A stretch of 64,000 nucleotides of DNA, taken from the NCBI GenBank assembly GCA_963847615.1, contig CAWKAN010000020.1, positions 124,001 to 188,000 of the forward strand, given 5' to 3'. A program made the translations under genes and the position numbers. Shown piece by piece: positions 18,469 through 28,074 of this stretch. Each line of letters begins with the position of its first letter. Position 1 is the first letter of the stretch. The DNA comes from Palsa-883 sp963847615 (lineage in GTDB: Bacteria > Pseudomonadota > Alphaproteobacteria > Acetobacterales > Acetobacteraceae). A model generated the notes under the pieces. That model saw only the letters and a list, made by a program, of their open reading frames with translations. It had not been told where the DNA came from and ran no database searches.

Positions 18469-18997
18469 GGCTCGGTCCTTTCGGTGCGGGCGATCGGGCC
18501 GCGCCTGGCGCGCCGCGCCTGGCGCAGCCGCATGTGCCGCCGATCCCCGGAATGCGGGGCCCCCCGGGTGAAGCGAGAGAGCAACCGGCGTGCCACCACC
18601 GCCACCGCGGGCGGAAATTCGCGCCGGGCGATCGCCGATCGGCCCGGTTTGGGCAAAACCATCGGCGGCGCGGCGACCTCCGGCCGCCGGACGCCGTTGC
18701 CGGCGGCGCCTGGCGTGCTGGGCGGACGCCGTCGGGCGGCCACAACTGGTCGCCGATTGGGCGTCGCTGGGCAAAATTGCAGCAATTCGCCTCCCGCTGC
18801 GGCGGGGCGGCCGTTCGGCGCCCGCGGCCGAGGCCCGGCGATGCGCAGTCTGGCCGATCCGGCTGGCCTCGCTGCGGCAGGCAAGGGGACGGGCGTCAAA
18901 CCATAACGGAAAGGCAACGCTATCCGGCTCGGCGGCGACCTGCCGGTCCGCCCAGGCGCGGCTTGCGCCCGGCCGGCGGGCATGCCACGTCGCGCCG
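18469..18997. other. Divergent intergenic region without a recognised gene
   Basis: This 529-bp region separates the minus-strand monooxygenase from the plus-strand gtrA-like gene and should hold both promoters. GC-rich frames cross it on both strands but none resembles a known protein. A 13-bp direct repeat, CCGCGCCTGGCGC, occurs twice around 18498-18525. No convincing terminator, tRNA or operator palindrome was found. Confidence 0.5.
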
Positions 18998-19453
18998 ATG
19001 AACGCGCTGCTGCTTCGCCTGGCCCCGTTGCTGCCGCCGCCGCTGCGCGCCCACGCCACGCCGGCGCGGATCGCCATGGTGGTGCAGTTCATGCAATTCG
19101 GCGTGGTCGGCCTGGTCGGCTTCCTGATCGACACCACGGTGGTCTATGGGCTGCGCGCCTCGCTCGGGCTGTACGGGGCGGGCGCCGTCTCCTACGTCGT
19201 CGCCGCCACCGGGACCTGGGCGCTGAACCGGGTGTGGACCTTCCGCGGCCGCAGCACCGGCAAGGTGCACCGCCAATGGGCGCTGTTCCTGACCACCAAC
19301 CTGCTCGGCTTCGCGCTGAATCGCGGCACCTATGCGTTACTGGTGACCTTCGTCGCGCGCTGCGCCGCGCAACCGGTGTTTGCCGTGGCGGCGGGTGCCG
19401 TTGCCGGAATGTTCCTGAATTTCCGCATGTCGCGCACGGTGGTGTTCCGCTAG
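18998..19453 (+). CDS. GtrA family membrane protein
   Basis: A 151-residue protein with four predicted membrane spans. GVVGLVGFLIDTTVVYGLR and ATGTWALNRVWTFRGR are the conserved GtrA segments (the NRxWTF motif), and the end FLNFRMSRTVVFR is also typical. GtrA-like proteins are thought to help flip lipid-linked sugars or act with glycosyltransferases in cell-surface polysaccharide assembly, which suits the sugar transferase and GT2 genes that follow. The start ATG at 18998 opens MNALLLRLAPLL. The stop codon TAG coincides with the first three bases of the adjacent MITE-like element, so insertion may have changed the C-terminus slightly. Confidence 0.9.
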   Translation: MNALLLRLAPLLPPPLRAHATPARIAMVVQFMQFGVVGLVGFLIDTTVVYGLRASLGLYGAGAVSYVVAATGTWALNRVWTFRGRSTGKVHRQWALFLTTNLLGFALNRGTYALLVTFVARCAAQPVFAVAAGAVAGMFLNFRMSRTVVFR

Positions 19454-19614
19454 CCCGGATTTCTCACACTGTCGCGGGATGATGGCGAAGGGCATTGTCG
19501 TGCCAAGGGCTTTTCGCGCCGCCGCCAATACAGGTTGTATTCGCAAGGCGCGAAAAGCCCTTGGCGCGGCAAGGACCAAGCCAGCACCCGCGACAGTGTG
19601 AGAAATCCGGGCTA
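19451..19614. mobile_element. 164-bp MITE-like element with perfect 28-bp terminal repeats
   Basis: The termini at 19451-19478 and 19587-19614 are perfect inverted repeats, TAGCCCGGATTTCTCACACT followed by GTCGCGGG. A nested second stem, GCCAAGGGCTTTTCGCGCC with its complement, occupies the middle. No transposase is encoded. Size and perfect ends are those of a non-autonomous transposable element; the parent insertion sequence is not present in the window. It supplies the stop codon of the gtrA-like gene. Confidence 0.75.
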
Positions 19615-19792
19615 GCCCGCGCCGCGTCCGCCGGCATGACATTCCCGATTTGTTCCAGAAACGATCGGCGGCGGCAAAAAAATCCAGTGCCTGTCAGCCT
19701 CCATGTTAACCGAGTGGTGAGACTTCGATCGCAGTCTTGGCGTCACGCCGCGATTGGGTGCGGCGGTGCGATGCAAGGATTGCAGGGTTCCA

Positions 19793-20548
19793 ATGTTGGA
19801 CTCCACCACCGACACCATCGAGCGGATGGTGCACTCCCCGGGCGGTCGGGCTTTGCCGCCGCGCTCCCGCGTGCGCCAGCCGGCGCCACGCACCATGGGC
19901 TGGCCGCGCGCCGCCAAGCGGCTGCTCGACCTGGTGCTCGCCGGCGCGCTGCTGGCGCTGTTGGCGCTGCCGATGCTGATCGTCGGGCTGCTGATCCGGC
20001 TGGAAAGCCCCGGCCCGGCTTTGTTCCGCCAGCGTCGGGTCGGCCGCGACGGCGACAGCTTCACGATCTGGAAATTCCGCACCATGCGGCCGCAGCCTGG
20101 GCATCGGCACCCCGGCTGGCCGGAGCCCGGCCGGGACCAGCCGACGCCGCACGGCACGCTGCGCCAGGCGCGGCGCGGCGATCCGCGGGTCACCAGGATC
20201 GGCGCCTGGCTGCGCCGCCGCTCGCTCGACGAACTGCCGCAACTGGTCAACGTGCTGCGCGGCGAGATGTCGCTGGTCGGGCCGCGCCCGCATGCCCCCG
20301 GCACCTGCGCCGGCGGCCGGCCGTTCGAGCAGGTCAGCCCGCGCTACGCGGCGCGCCACCTGGTGCGCCCCGGCATGACCGGTCTCGCCCAGGTGCGCGG
20401 CTGGCGCGGCGAGACCGAGACCGAGGACAAGCTGCTGCGCCGCGTTGACAGCGACCTGGAATACATCGCGACCTGGTCGCTCTGGCTCGACCTGGTGATC
20501 CTGGCGCGCACCGTCTCGGTGGTGTTGCACATGCGCAACGCTTACTGA
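19793..20548 (+). CDS. Bacterial sugar-phosphate transferase (exopolysaccharide priming enzyme)
   Basis: A 251-residue initiating glycosyltransferase of the WcaJ/ExoY family. It transfers a sugar-1-phosphate to undecaprenyl phosphate at the inner membrane. One hydrophobic span (LVLAGALLALLALPMLIVGL) is followed by the catalytic domain: ESPGPALFRQRRVG, FTIWKFRTM, RRSLDELPQLVNVLRGEMS, LVGPRPH and RPGMTGLAQV. The ATG at 19793 is preceded by CAGGG; an upstream in-frame ATG at 19754 is less likely. A 30-residue unstructured N-terminus is unusual but not unique. It is followed two bases later by a GT2 gene, so both are likely in one operon. Confidence 0.93.
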   Translation: MLDSTTDTIERMVHSPGGRALPPRSRVRQPAPRTMGWPRAAKRLLDLVLAGALLALLALPMLIVGLLIRLESPGPALFRQRRVGRDGDSFTIWKFRTMRPQPGHRHPGWPEPGRDQPTPHGTLRQARRGDPRVTRIGAWLRRRSLDELPQLVNVLRGEMSLVGPRPHAPGTCAGGRPFEQVSPRYAARHLVRPGMTGLAQVRGWRGETETEDKLLRRVDSDLEYIATWSLWLDLVILARTVSVVLHMRNAY

Positions 20549-20550
20549 CC

Positions 20551-21600
20551 GTGCCGGCGCTGCTTCGCGCGGACCCCGGCACGGCCCTGGCGTGGGGCGA
20601 CACGCCGCCGCGCGCCAACCCATCCCCCGCGCCGCCCGGCGCGGCCAGCGAGGCAACGGCGCGTCGGGCGGACGCGCTGGCGGTCGCCGTGCTGATCCCC
20701 TGCTACAACGAGGCGGCGTCAATCGCCAAGGTGATCGGCGATTTTCGCGCTGCCCTGCCGGGCGCGCGGATCTACGTCTACGACAACAACTCCAGCGACG
20801 GCACGGCGACGGTGGCGCGCGACGCCGGCGCGGTGGTGCGGATCGAGACGCTGCAAGGCAAGGGCCACGTGGTGCGGCGGATGTTCGCCGACGTCGAGGC
20901 CGACGTGTTCGTGCTGGTCGACGGCGACGACACCTACGACGCCGCGGTGGCGCCCGCGATGCTGCACCTGATGCTCGACCGCCAGCTCGACATGGTGACC
21001 GCCGCGCGGCTGTCGGAGCAGACCGCGGCGTTCCGGCGCGGCCACCTGCTGGGCAACACCATGCTGACCGGGCTGGTGTGCCGGATCTTCGGCAACCGGG
21101 TCACCGACATGCTGTCCGGCTACCGCGTGTTCAGCCGGCGCTTCGTCAAGAGCTTCCCGGCGCTGGCCGCCGGTTTCGAAACCGAGACGGAATTCACCGT
21201 CCACGCGCTGGAGCTGAAGATGCCGATCAGCGAGGTGGTCGCCGCCTATCGCGGCCGCAAGCCCGGCTCGGTCTCCAAGCTGCGCACCTACGCCGACGGC
21301 GTGCGCATCCTGCGCACCATCGTCCTGCTGGTGAAGGAGGAGCGGCCGTTGCAGTTCTTTGCCCTGATCGGCGCGGCGCTGCTGTTCGCCGGCTTTGGCC
21401 TCGGCGTGCCGGTGGTGGTCGAATTCCTGCGCACCGGCCTGGTGCCGCGCCTGCCGAGCGCGGTGCTGGCGACCGGCTTCGTTCTGCTGTCGTTCCTGAC
21501 CTTCGTCTGCGGCCTGGTGCTGGACACGGTGACGCATGGCCGGCGGGAGATGCGCCGGCTGGCGTATCTGGCGATTCCCGGCATCGCCGCGCGGGTGTGA
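20551..21600 (+). CDS. Glycosyltransferase family 2 protein
   Basis: A 349-residue GT-A fold transferase starting at GTG 20551, two bases after the previous stop. The catalytic domain contains LIPCYNEAASIAKVIGDF, VYDNNSSDGTATVA, VLVDGDDTYDA (the DxD-type metal site) and MLSGYRVFSRRFVKSFP. Two C-terminal membrane spans (FALIGAALLFAGFGLGVPVV and the following FVLLSFLTFVCGLVL) anchor it, as in polyprenyl-phosphate mannosyl- or glucosyltransferase-like proteins. Together with the GtrA-like protein it could build and flip a lipid-linked sugar. The donor and acceptor cannot be inferred. Confidence 0.9.
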   Translation: MPALLRADPGTALAWGDTPPRANPSPAPPGAASEATARRADALAVAVLIPCYNEAASIAKVIGDFRAALPGARIYVYDNNSSDGTATVARDAGAVVRIETLQGKGHVVRRMFADVEADVFVLVDGDDTYDAAVAPAMLHLMLDRQLDMVTAARLSEQTAAFRRGHLLGNTMLTGLVCRIFGNRVTDMLSGYRVFSRRFVKSFPALAAGFETETEFTVHALELKMPISEVVAAYRGRKPGSVSKLRTYADGVRILRTIVLLVKEERPLQFFALIGAALLFAGFGLGVPVVVEFLRTGLVPRLPSAVLATGFVLLSFLTFVCGLVLDTVTHGRREMRRLAYLAIPGIAARV

Positions 21601-21610
21601 CGGGGCGGCG

Positions 21611-22651
21611 ATGCGCGCCGGCGCGACGCCAACCACCATGCCGCGCCGTCCGTCGCTGCCAACCCCGAACATGCCAGCTATCCTGCTGCAGGAAGGCGAC
21701 CGGCCGGCGGGCGGCTACGACGCGGATGTGCTGATCCTGGCGCTCGACCGCGCGGAGGAGACGGTGGCCGCCATCGCCTCGGCGCTGGCGCAGACCGGGG
21801 TGTCGCGCCATGTGGTGGTGCTCGACCAGGGCTCGGGCCCGGCGGCGCTGGCGCGCATCGCCGGCTGCGTGGCCGGGCGGGCCGATGTCACGCTGCTGTC
21901 GGCCGGCGCCAACCTCGGCGTGGCGGCGGGGCGCAACCTGGCGGCCGCGTTCGGCCACGGCCGGGTGCTGGTCGCGCTGGACAACGACGCGGAGTTCGCC
22001 GACCCGACCACGCTGGCCCGCGCGGTCGCCGCGCTGGATGCGGCGCCGGAACTGGGCGCGATCGGCTTGCGCATCGTGCTGCACGCCGACGGCGCCGACG
22101 ACCTGTCGTCCTGGGGCTATCCCGCGGCGCTGCTGGCCCGCGCGGCCGACAGTTTCGAGGCCGCGACGTTCGTCGGCGCCGGCCACGCGATCCGCCGCGC
22201 GGCCTGGGACGGCGCCGGCGGCTACAACCCGGCGTTGTTCTTCTGTTGGGAGGAACTGGATTTCTGCCTGCGCGCGGTGGCGGCGGGCTGGCGGGTGCGC
22301 TATCGCGGCGACCTCGTGGTGCGCCACAAGGTCAGCGCCGAGCGGCGCCTGGCGTGGTCGGGCGAGCGCTGGTTCTATTTCGTCCGCAACCGGATCTATA
22401 TCGCCCGCAAGTGGCACGCCTCGTGGCTGGCGCTGTCGCCGCGCATCGCGGCCTACCTGGCGAAGGGGCTGCGCAACCGGGTGCTGTGGCAGACGCTGCG
22501 CGCGGTCGCGGCGGCGCGGCGCATGCCGATCGCGCCGCGGCGGATGCCGCCGGCGATGCGGTCGTACCTGGCGCGTCACAACCTGGCGCATCGCGGCGGC
22601 TGGCGCACGCGGTTGCGCCGCGAGGTGCTGGCGCTGTTGCCCGGCGGTTGA
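21611..22651 (+). CDS. Glycosyltransferase family 2 protein (rhamnosyltransferase-like)
   Basis: A GT2 enzyme of about 346 residues. VVVLDQGSGPAALA, SAGANLGVAAGRNLAAAFG and VLVALDNDAEFAD give the nucleotide-binding and metal (DND) motifs, and FFCWEELDFCLRAVAAGWRV is the acceptor-site block seen in rhamnosyltransferase-like GT2 proteins. The start is uncertain: the ATG at 21611 is 10 nt after the upstream stop, with ATGs at 21638 and 21671 as alternatives. It is probably the last gene of the polysaccharide cluster; 184 bp of non-coding DNA follows. Confidence 0.88.
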   Translation: MRAGATPTTMPRRPSLPTPNMPAILLQEGDRPAGGYDADVLILALDRAEETVAAIASALAQTGVSRHVVVLDQGSGPAALARIAGCVAGRADVTLLSAGANLGVAAGRNLAAAFGHGRVLVALDNDAEFADPTTLARAVAALDAAPELGAIGLRIVLHADGADDLSSWGYPAALLARAADSFEAATFVGAGHAIRRAAWDGAGGYNPALFFCWEELDFCLRAVAAGWRVRYRGDLVVRHKVSAERRLAWSGERWFYFVRNRIYIARKWHASWLALSPRIAAYLAKGLRNRVLWQTLRAVAAARRMPIAPRRMPPAMRSYLARHNLAHRGGWRTRLRREVLALLPGG

Positions 22652-22835
22652 GGCGTCCCTGAGCGGCAAAACGCCAGGGACAGCGGGCGAAGCCCCGGCC
22701 GGCCAGATTGACCGGCTCCCGGCCGACAGCCATGCTGCGCAGCGCAGCGGCGATCTCCGGTTGTTTCCATCCCGCATTATCGTCACCGCGTCACCGCGCC
22801 GGCGGGCGGCGCGGATCGCAGAAAGGCACCGCGGC

Positions 22836-23972
22836 GTGGCATTCACCGACGCTCAGCGCGCAATCCGCGACACCACGCGCGACTTCGTGCGCAAGGAGAT
22901 CGCGCCCCACGTCGCCGCCTGGGATCGCGCCGCGCGCGTGCCGCCGGAGCTGGTGCGCAAGCTCGGCGCCCTCGGCTGGTTCGGCGTGACCATCCCGGCC
23001 GAGTGGGGCGGCGCCGGCGCCGACTTCATCGCCTACGTGCTGATGACCGAGGAACTGGCCTACGGCGATGCCGGCATCTGCAACATGGTCAGCGCCACCA
23101 ACTCGTTCGCGATGAAACTGGCGGATTTCGGCACGCCGGAGCAGAAGCAGCGCTTCCTCCGCCCGGTGGCGTGCGGCGACAGCCTGGGCTGCATGCTGCT
23201 GACCGAGCCGCAGTCCGGCTCCGACGCCGCCAATCTGCGCACCCGCGCGGTGCGCCGCGGCGACCGCTACCTGATCAACGGCACCAAGTGCTTCATCACC
23301 TCAGGCCGCTCGGCCGGCGCGGCGGTGGTGATCGCGGTCACCGACCCGCCGGCCGGCAAGCGCGGGGTCTCGGCCTTTCTGGTGCGTCCCAACCAGCCCG
23401 GCTATCGCGTCCTGCGCGAGGAGCACAAGCTCGGCCATCGCACCAACGAGACCTGCCAGATCGTGCTGGAGGACCTGGAGGTCCTGGCGGCGGACATGCT
23501 CGGCCAGCCCGGAGACGGACTGAAAGTCGCCTTTTCCAGCCTGGAGAGTTCGCGGATCGGCGTCGCCGCCCAGGCGGTCGGCGTCGCCCGCGCCGCGCTC
23601 GACGCCGCGCTGGCCTACGCAACCCAGCGCGAGGCATTCGGCAAGCCGCTGATCGCGCACCAGGCCATCGCCTTCCAGCTCGCCGAGATGGCCACCGAGA
23701 TCGAGGTCGCACGGCAGATGTGCCTGCACGCCGCGGCGCTGAAGCAGGACCGCGCGCGCTGCATCAAGCAAGCCTCGATGGCCAAGCTGTTCGCCTCGCA
23801 GATGTGCGAGCGGGTCTGCTCGGCGGCGATCCAGATCCACGGCGGCTACGGCTTCCTCGACGACTACCCGGTCGAGAAGCTGTACCGCGACGCCCGGGTG
23901 TTCCAGATCTACGACGGCACCAGCGAGGTGCAGAAGATCGTCATCGCGCGCGAGCTGGCCGCCGGGCATTAG
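22836..23972 (+). CDS. Acyl-CoA dehydrogenase
   Basis: A 378-residue FAD-dependent acyl-CoA dehydrogenase, catalysing alpha,beta-dehydrogenation of an acyl-CoA with electrons passed to ETF. Start GTG 22836 (GAAAGG about 11 nt upstream). The N-terminal helical domain has VRKEIAPHVAAWD, the beta-barrel CMLLTEPQSGSDAAN and NGTKCFITSG, and the C-terminal domain IQIHGGYGFLDDYPVEKLYRD, followed by RVFQIYDGTSEVQK. The Asp/Glu in the YDGTSE region and the EKLYRD segment are as expected in active enzymes. The chain-length specificity is not readable. Nothing nearby forms an obvious beta-oxidation operon. Confidence 0.94.
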   Translation: MAFTDAQRAIRDTTRDFVRKEIAPHVAAWDRAARVPPELVRKLGALGWFGVTIPAEWGGAGADFIAYVLMTEELAYGDAGICNMVSATNSFAMKLADFGTPEQKQRFLRPVACGDSLGCMLLTEPQSGSDAANLRTRAVRRGDRYLINGTKCFITSGRSAGAAVVIAVTDPPAGKRGVSAFLVRPNQPGYRVLREEHKLGHRTNETCQIVLEDLEVLAADMLGQPGDGLKVAFSSLESSRIGVAAQAVGVARAALDAALAYATQREAFGKPLIAHQAIAFQLAEMATEIEVARQMCLHAAALKQDRARCIKQASMAKLFASQMCERVCSAAIQIHGGYGFLDDYPVEKLYRDARVFQIYDGTSEVQKIVIARELAAGH

Positions 23973-24070
23973 CCGCGCGCCACGCCGCGGCTGCCGCCGT
24001 CCGATCGCCCCCCGCAACGATCCGATAGCGCGCCAGGAGGCGCGGCGACCAGGCGGCGGCCCGCGCCGCG

Positions 24071-25627
24071 CTAACGCAAATCCGGCCCTGGCGTCCCCGC
24101 ATCGCGCAGCGGCGGCAGCAGCGCGGTCACGTAGGCGACCGGGTGCTGGATCAGGAAGCGGGCAACGCTGAGGTCGGCGTCGCTGCCCTCGGCCGCGGGG
24201 CACGCGGCGCGGATCGCCACCGCCTCGGCCGGCGGCAACGGCGGGCGGGCGGCGCGGTGGCGCGCGATCGCCTCGGCCATCGGCTGGCTGCCCTGGTCCA
24301 GGCTGTCCAGCTCGCTCTGCCACACCGTCTGGCCCAGGCTGGTGCAGACCTGCGGCAGCACGCCGAGGCCCTGCAGCGGCCAGCCGCGCGGCGCCAGCAC
24401 GCGCGCCCAGGTGACGAACAGCTCGCCCCCGTCGGGCAGCGGGGCGATGGTCTGCACCAGCCCCTTGCCCAGCGTCGCGCTGCCCACCACCACGGCGCGG
24501 CCGCGATCGGCCAGCGCGGCGCTGAGGATTTCCGCCGCGCTGGCGGTGCGGCCGTCGACCATCACCACCACCGGCAGCTGGTCGGCGAGCTGCCCGGCGA
24601 TCGAGCGCCAGACCCGCGTCGCGGCCGGATCGCGCCCGACCGCGCTGGCGATGACGCCGGCCGGCAGCAGCTGGTCGGCCACGCCGAGCGCCTCGCGCAC
24701 CAGCCCGCCGGGATTGCCGCGCAGGTCGAGGATGATGCCCTCGACCGGGTGCGCCGTGTCGGCGGCGCTGCTCAGCGCGCTGGCCAGCTCGCGGGTCAGC
24801 CGCAGCGCGGTGGAGCGGTCGAACTCGGTGATGCGGACCAGCAGCGCCTCGCGCAGCGGTTCGATGAACACGGTGTCCGGCGGCACCATGGCGCGCAGGA
24901 TGTCGAGCGTGCGCACGCGGCCGTCGCGGCTGCGCACGGTGATGCTGACGCTGGTGTCTTCCGGCCCGGCGATCCAGTCGGCCACCGTGGCCAGATCGAC
25001 CCCGCGGGTCGGCTGGCCGTTCACCGCCAGCACCGCGTCGCCGTGGCGGATGCCGGCGGCGGCGGCCGGCCCGTCGGCGACCACAAGCTGCACGCGGATG
25101 GCACTGCCCTCGGCACTCAGCGTGATGCCGGCGCCGGCACTGCCGGAGCGGCGGGCGCGGTCCGCGCCGGCCTCGCTCGGCGGCACGTAGCGCGAGTAGG
25201 GATCGAGATGGTTGAAGATCTCATCGAAGAAATTGGTGATCACCCCGGTGGTGCCGGCGCGTTGCAGCTTCGCCGAGGCGGTCCAGGCGACGGCGGAGAG
25301 CTGCGCGGCGGCCGCGGCCCAGGCGGCCGGGTCCTCGGTCCGCGGCGCCGCGATGGTCCCCAGCGGGCGATTGGGCAGGCCGACCCGCAGCGTCGCGTCG
25401 CGCAGCTCGACCGTCAGGTCGGGGTCGAGCGCGGTCAGCCCATGCAGGCCCCAGACGGTGAGCTGGGAGACCGCGACCGGATCGAGCGTGCGCGGCGCCA
25501 TGAACGCCAGCGCGGTGCTGTAGACCGCGGTGGCGATCGGCGCGTTGAAGTTCGTCGCCGGGGTCCCGGTCTCGGCATAGGCTGGGGCGACAAGCAGCAG
25601 CAGCAGGAATGTGCCGAGCCTGATCAC
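24071..25627 (-). CDS. S41 family carboxyl-terminal processing protease
   Basis: A 518-residue periplasmic protease of the CtpA/tail-specific family. GTG 25627 overlaps the rnr stop as GTGA, so translation is coupled. The signal peptide is IRLGTFLLLLLVAPAYA. A PDZ domain follows (AAAAGIRHGDAVLAVNGQPT), then the catalytic core: VEGIILDLRGNPGG, the nucleophile Ser363 in GRTASAAEILS, and Lys388 in ATLGKGLVQ, the Ser-Lys dyad. The N-terminal 200 residues before the PDZ domain are less conserved. Pairing of a C-terminal protease with RNase R is seen in related alphaproteobacteria. No cytoplasmic function is expected given the signal peptide. Confidence 0.92.
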   Translation of the reverse strand: MIRLGTFLLLLLVAPAYAETGTPATNFNAPIATAVYSTALAFMAPRTLDPVAVSQLTVWGLHGLTALDPDLTVELRDATLRVGLPNRPLGTIAAPRTEDPAAWAAAAAQLSAVAWTASAKLQRAGTTGVITNFFDEIFNHLDPYSRYVPPSEAGADRARRSGSAGAGITLSAEGSAIRVQLVVADGPAAAAGIRHGDAVLAVNGQPTRGVDLATVADWIAGPEDTSVSITVRSRDGRVRTLDILRAMVPPDTVFIEPLREALLVRITEFDRSTALRLTRELASALSSAADTAHPVEGIILDLRGNPGGLVREALGVADQLLPAGVIASAVGRDPAATRVWRSIAGQLADQLPVVVMVDGRTASAAEILSAALADRGRAVVVGSATLGKGLVQTIAPLPDGGELFVTWARVLAPRGWPLQGLGVLPQVCTSLGQTVWQSELDSLDQGSQPMAEAIARHRAARPPLPPAEAVAIRAACPAAEGSDADLSVARFLIQHPVAYVTALLPPLRDAGTPGPDLR

Positions 25628-28074
25628 CGCTGGCGCGACCGCCTGCCGGCCCGTCCTCCCCGTGGCGACCGGCCGGCGCCATCGGGGGCGCCATCGGGCG
25701 CGGCATCGGCCCCCCCCTCGGACGCGGCATCGGACGCAGCATCGGACGCAGCATCGGACGCAGCATCGGACGTCGCATGGGGTGCCCCGTGGGGTGTACC
25801 GTGCCGGGCACCGCCCGGTGCGCGATCGGCTGCGCCGGTCCGCCCGGTTGCGCCCCGCCGACCATCCGCCCGGGACGCCGCGGGCACGACCTGGAAGACC
25901 AGGCCGCCGGTGAGCGGACTGGCTTCGGCCAGCCGCACCTCGATCGGCTGCGCCAGGCGGAACACCTGGCCGGTGTGCCGCCCGGTCAGCGTCTGCTCGC
26001 GTTCGTCGTGCCACCAATAGTCGTCCGGCAAGCCCGACATCGGCACCAGGCCGCTGGCCCCGGTGCTCGCCAGGGTGACGAAGATGCCGAACCGCGTCAC
26101 CCCGGAAATCCGCGCGCTGAAATGCGCCCCGACCTTGTCGGCCATGAACGCCGCCAGGTAGCGGTCGATCGCCTCGCGCTCGGCCAGCTGGGCGCGCCGC
26201 TCGGTGGCGGTGATGTGATCGGCGGTGTCGGCAAATCCGCGCCGCCGCCGCCGCGTCCAGCCCGCCGGCACCGAGGCCGAGCGCGCCGATCAGCGCGCGG
26301 TGCACCAGCAGGTCGGCATAGCGGCGGATCGGGCTGGTGAAATGCGCGTAGCGCGCCAGGGCGAGGCCGAAATGGCCGATATTGTCGGGGCGGTAGGCGG
26401 CCTGCGACTGGCTGCGCAGCATCACCTCGTTGACCAGCGGCGCCGCCTCGGTGCCGGCCACGCCGCGCAGCACGCGGTCGAGGTCGCGCGGATGCACCTG
26501 GTCGCCGGGCGGCAGGGTGATGCCGAGCCCGCCCAGGAAGACCCGCAGCGCGGCGAGTTTTTCCTCCGACGGCGGGGCGTGCACCCGGTACATGATCGGC
26601 AGCCCCAGGCCCGGCCGGGCCGCGCGGTCTGCCGCCGCCGCTCCAGCTCCTCGGCCGCGGCGACGTTGGCCAGCACCATGAACTCCTCGATCAGCCGGTG
26701 GCTGTCGAGCCGCGGGCGGGGCAGCACCGCGGCCACGCGGCCCGCCGCGTCGAGCTTCACCTGGCGTTCCGGCAGGTCGAGATCGAGCGTGCCGCGCGCC
26801 TGCCGCGCCGCCAGCAGGGCGCGGAACGCGGCATAGAGCGGCTCCACCGGCAGCGGCGTGCCGCCGCCGGCCAGCCCCGCCGCATCCCCGGCGTCATGCG
26901 CGCGCTGCACTGCCTCATAGGTCAGCCGCGCGGCGCTGCGCATCAGGCCGCGGCCGAACCGGTGCGCCGTCTTGCGCCCCGCCGCATCGATCCACAGCTC
27001 GGCGAACAGGCAGGGCCGGTCCTCATCGGGGCGCAGGCTGCACAGGTCGTTCGACAGCGCCTCCGGCAGCATCGGCACCACGCGGTCGGGGAAATACACC
27101 GAGTTGCCGCGGGTGCGCGCGGCGTGGTCCAGCGCGGAGCCCGGCCGCACATAGTGCGCCACGTCGGCGATGGCGACGATCAGGCGGAAGCCGCCCAAGG
27201 AACCGTCGGCGGAACTGCCGGCGGAACCATCGGCGGAACTGCCGGCGGAACCATCGGCGGAACCACCGGCGGCGCCGCCGGAACCGCCCGCGAAACCCTG
27301 GGCGGCCCCTGGCGGCGCCTCGCCGGGGGCGCCGTGCGCCAGCCGCTCCACCCGCTCGGCGAACACCGCATCGTCGAAATCGCGCGCATCCTCGCCGTCG
27401 ATGGTGACCAGCGGCAGCGCGCGCAGGTCGGTGCGCCGGCCGAGCGGAGCAGGGCGGGCGTCCGCCGCCTCGGCCAGCGCCGCATCGGGAAACACCTGCG
27501 GAATGTCGTGCGTGTGGATGGCGATCAGGCTGACCGAGCGGGCGTCGCCCATGTTGCCGAGCCGCTCGATCACCCGCGCCGGCTTCAGCCCCAGGCGGTG
27601 CTGCGCCAACGGCTCCGCCAGCACGATCTCGCCCGCCTCCGCGCCGCCATCCTCGCCCGGCGGCACCAGCCATTCCGCCTTGGCGCGCCGGTCGGTGGGA
27701 ATGATGCGGTTCTCGCGCGGCCCCGGGCGGAACACGCCGAGGATGCGCCCGGGCGCGTCGTCCAGCCGGCGGATGCTGCGGCCCTCGTAGCGGTCCGGCC
27801 CGGCAGCCGCCCCCGGGATCGGCCGCAGCCGGGCGAGCACGCGCTGGCCGGGCGCCAGGGCCGGCCGGCCGCGCGCCTCGGGGGCCATCAGGATCAGCGG
27901 CGGCGGCCCGTCGCCGTCCCAGCTCACCGGGCGGGCGAGCGCGTCGCCCTGCTTGTCGGTGCCGGTCACCTGCACCACGGCAACCTCGGGCAGCCGCCCC
28001 CCGGCAGGGCGCCGTTGATCCCGGGGGCGACGCTCCGCGTGGCGGCCGCCGTGTCGGTGGAACGGCCTCGGCAT
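25624..28074 (-). CDS. rnr: Ribonuclease R, two frameshifts, short N-terminus and internal repeats
   Basis: A 3'-to-5' exoribonuclease of the RNase II/R family. The cold-shock part (PEVAVVQVTGTD, VLARLRPIPG) leads to the RNB domain: VTIDGEDARDFDDAVFAE holds the catalytic aspartates, and NSVYFPDRVVPMLPEALS and LARYAHFTSPIRRYADLLVH follow. The S1 domain appears as HFSARISGVTRFGIFVTL. Frames shift near 26640 and 26240 in G/C-rich runs and compensate overall. Three oddities: the N-terminal helix-turn-helix region usual in alphaproteobacterial RNase R is missing; a GS-rich 24-bp repeat tract interrupts the RNB domain at 27190-27300; and the C-terminus carries an (SDAA)n repeat. The enzyme may still work, because both tracts sit in likely surface loops (inference). 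Confidence 0.88.
25695..25790. repeat. 12-bp tandem repeat coding (SDAA)n at the rnr 3' end
   Basis: Units of GACGCAGCATCG and variants repeat about five times at 25720-25775, followed inward by related GGGCGCCATC units at 25678-25700. Each unit is 12 bp, so copy-number changes keep the reading frame and lengthen or shorten the acidic tail of RNase R. Confidence 0.8.
27190..27300. repeat. 24-bp tandem repeat inside the rnr catalytic domain
   Basis: About four units of GGAACCATCGGCGGAACTGC plus CGGC, degrading into related GCGGAACC units. They encode GSSADGSA-type sequence between DDAVFAERVE and FRLIVAIADVAHYV of the RNB domain. The unit length is a multiple of three, so copy changes do not shift the frame. 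Confidence 0.85.

Noticed and set aside
15559..18906. 1115-codon plus-strand frame
   Set aside because: It lies antisense to two well-supported genes and reads as Arg/His/Gln-rich shadow sequence with no protein features.
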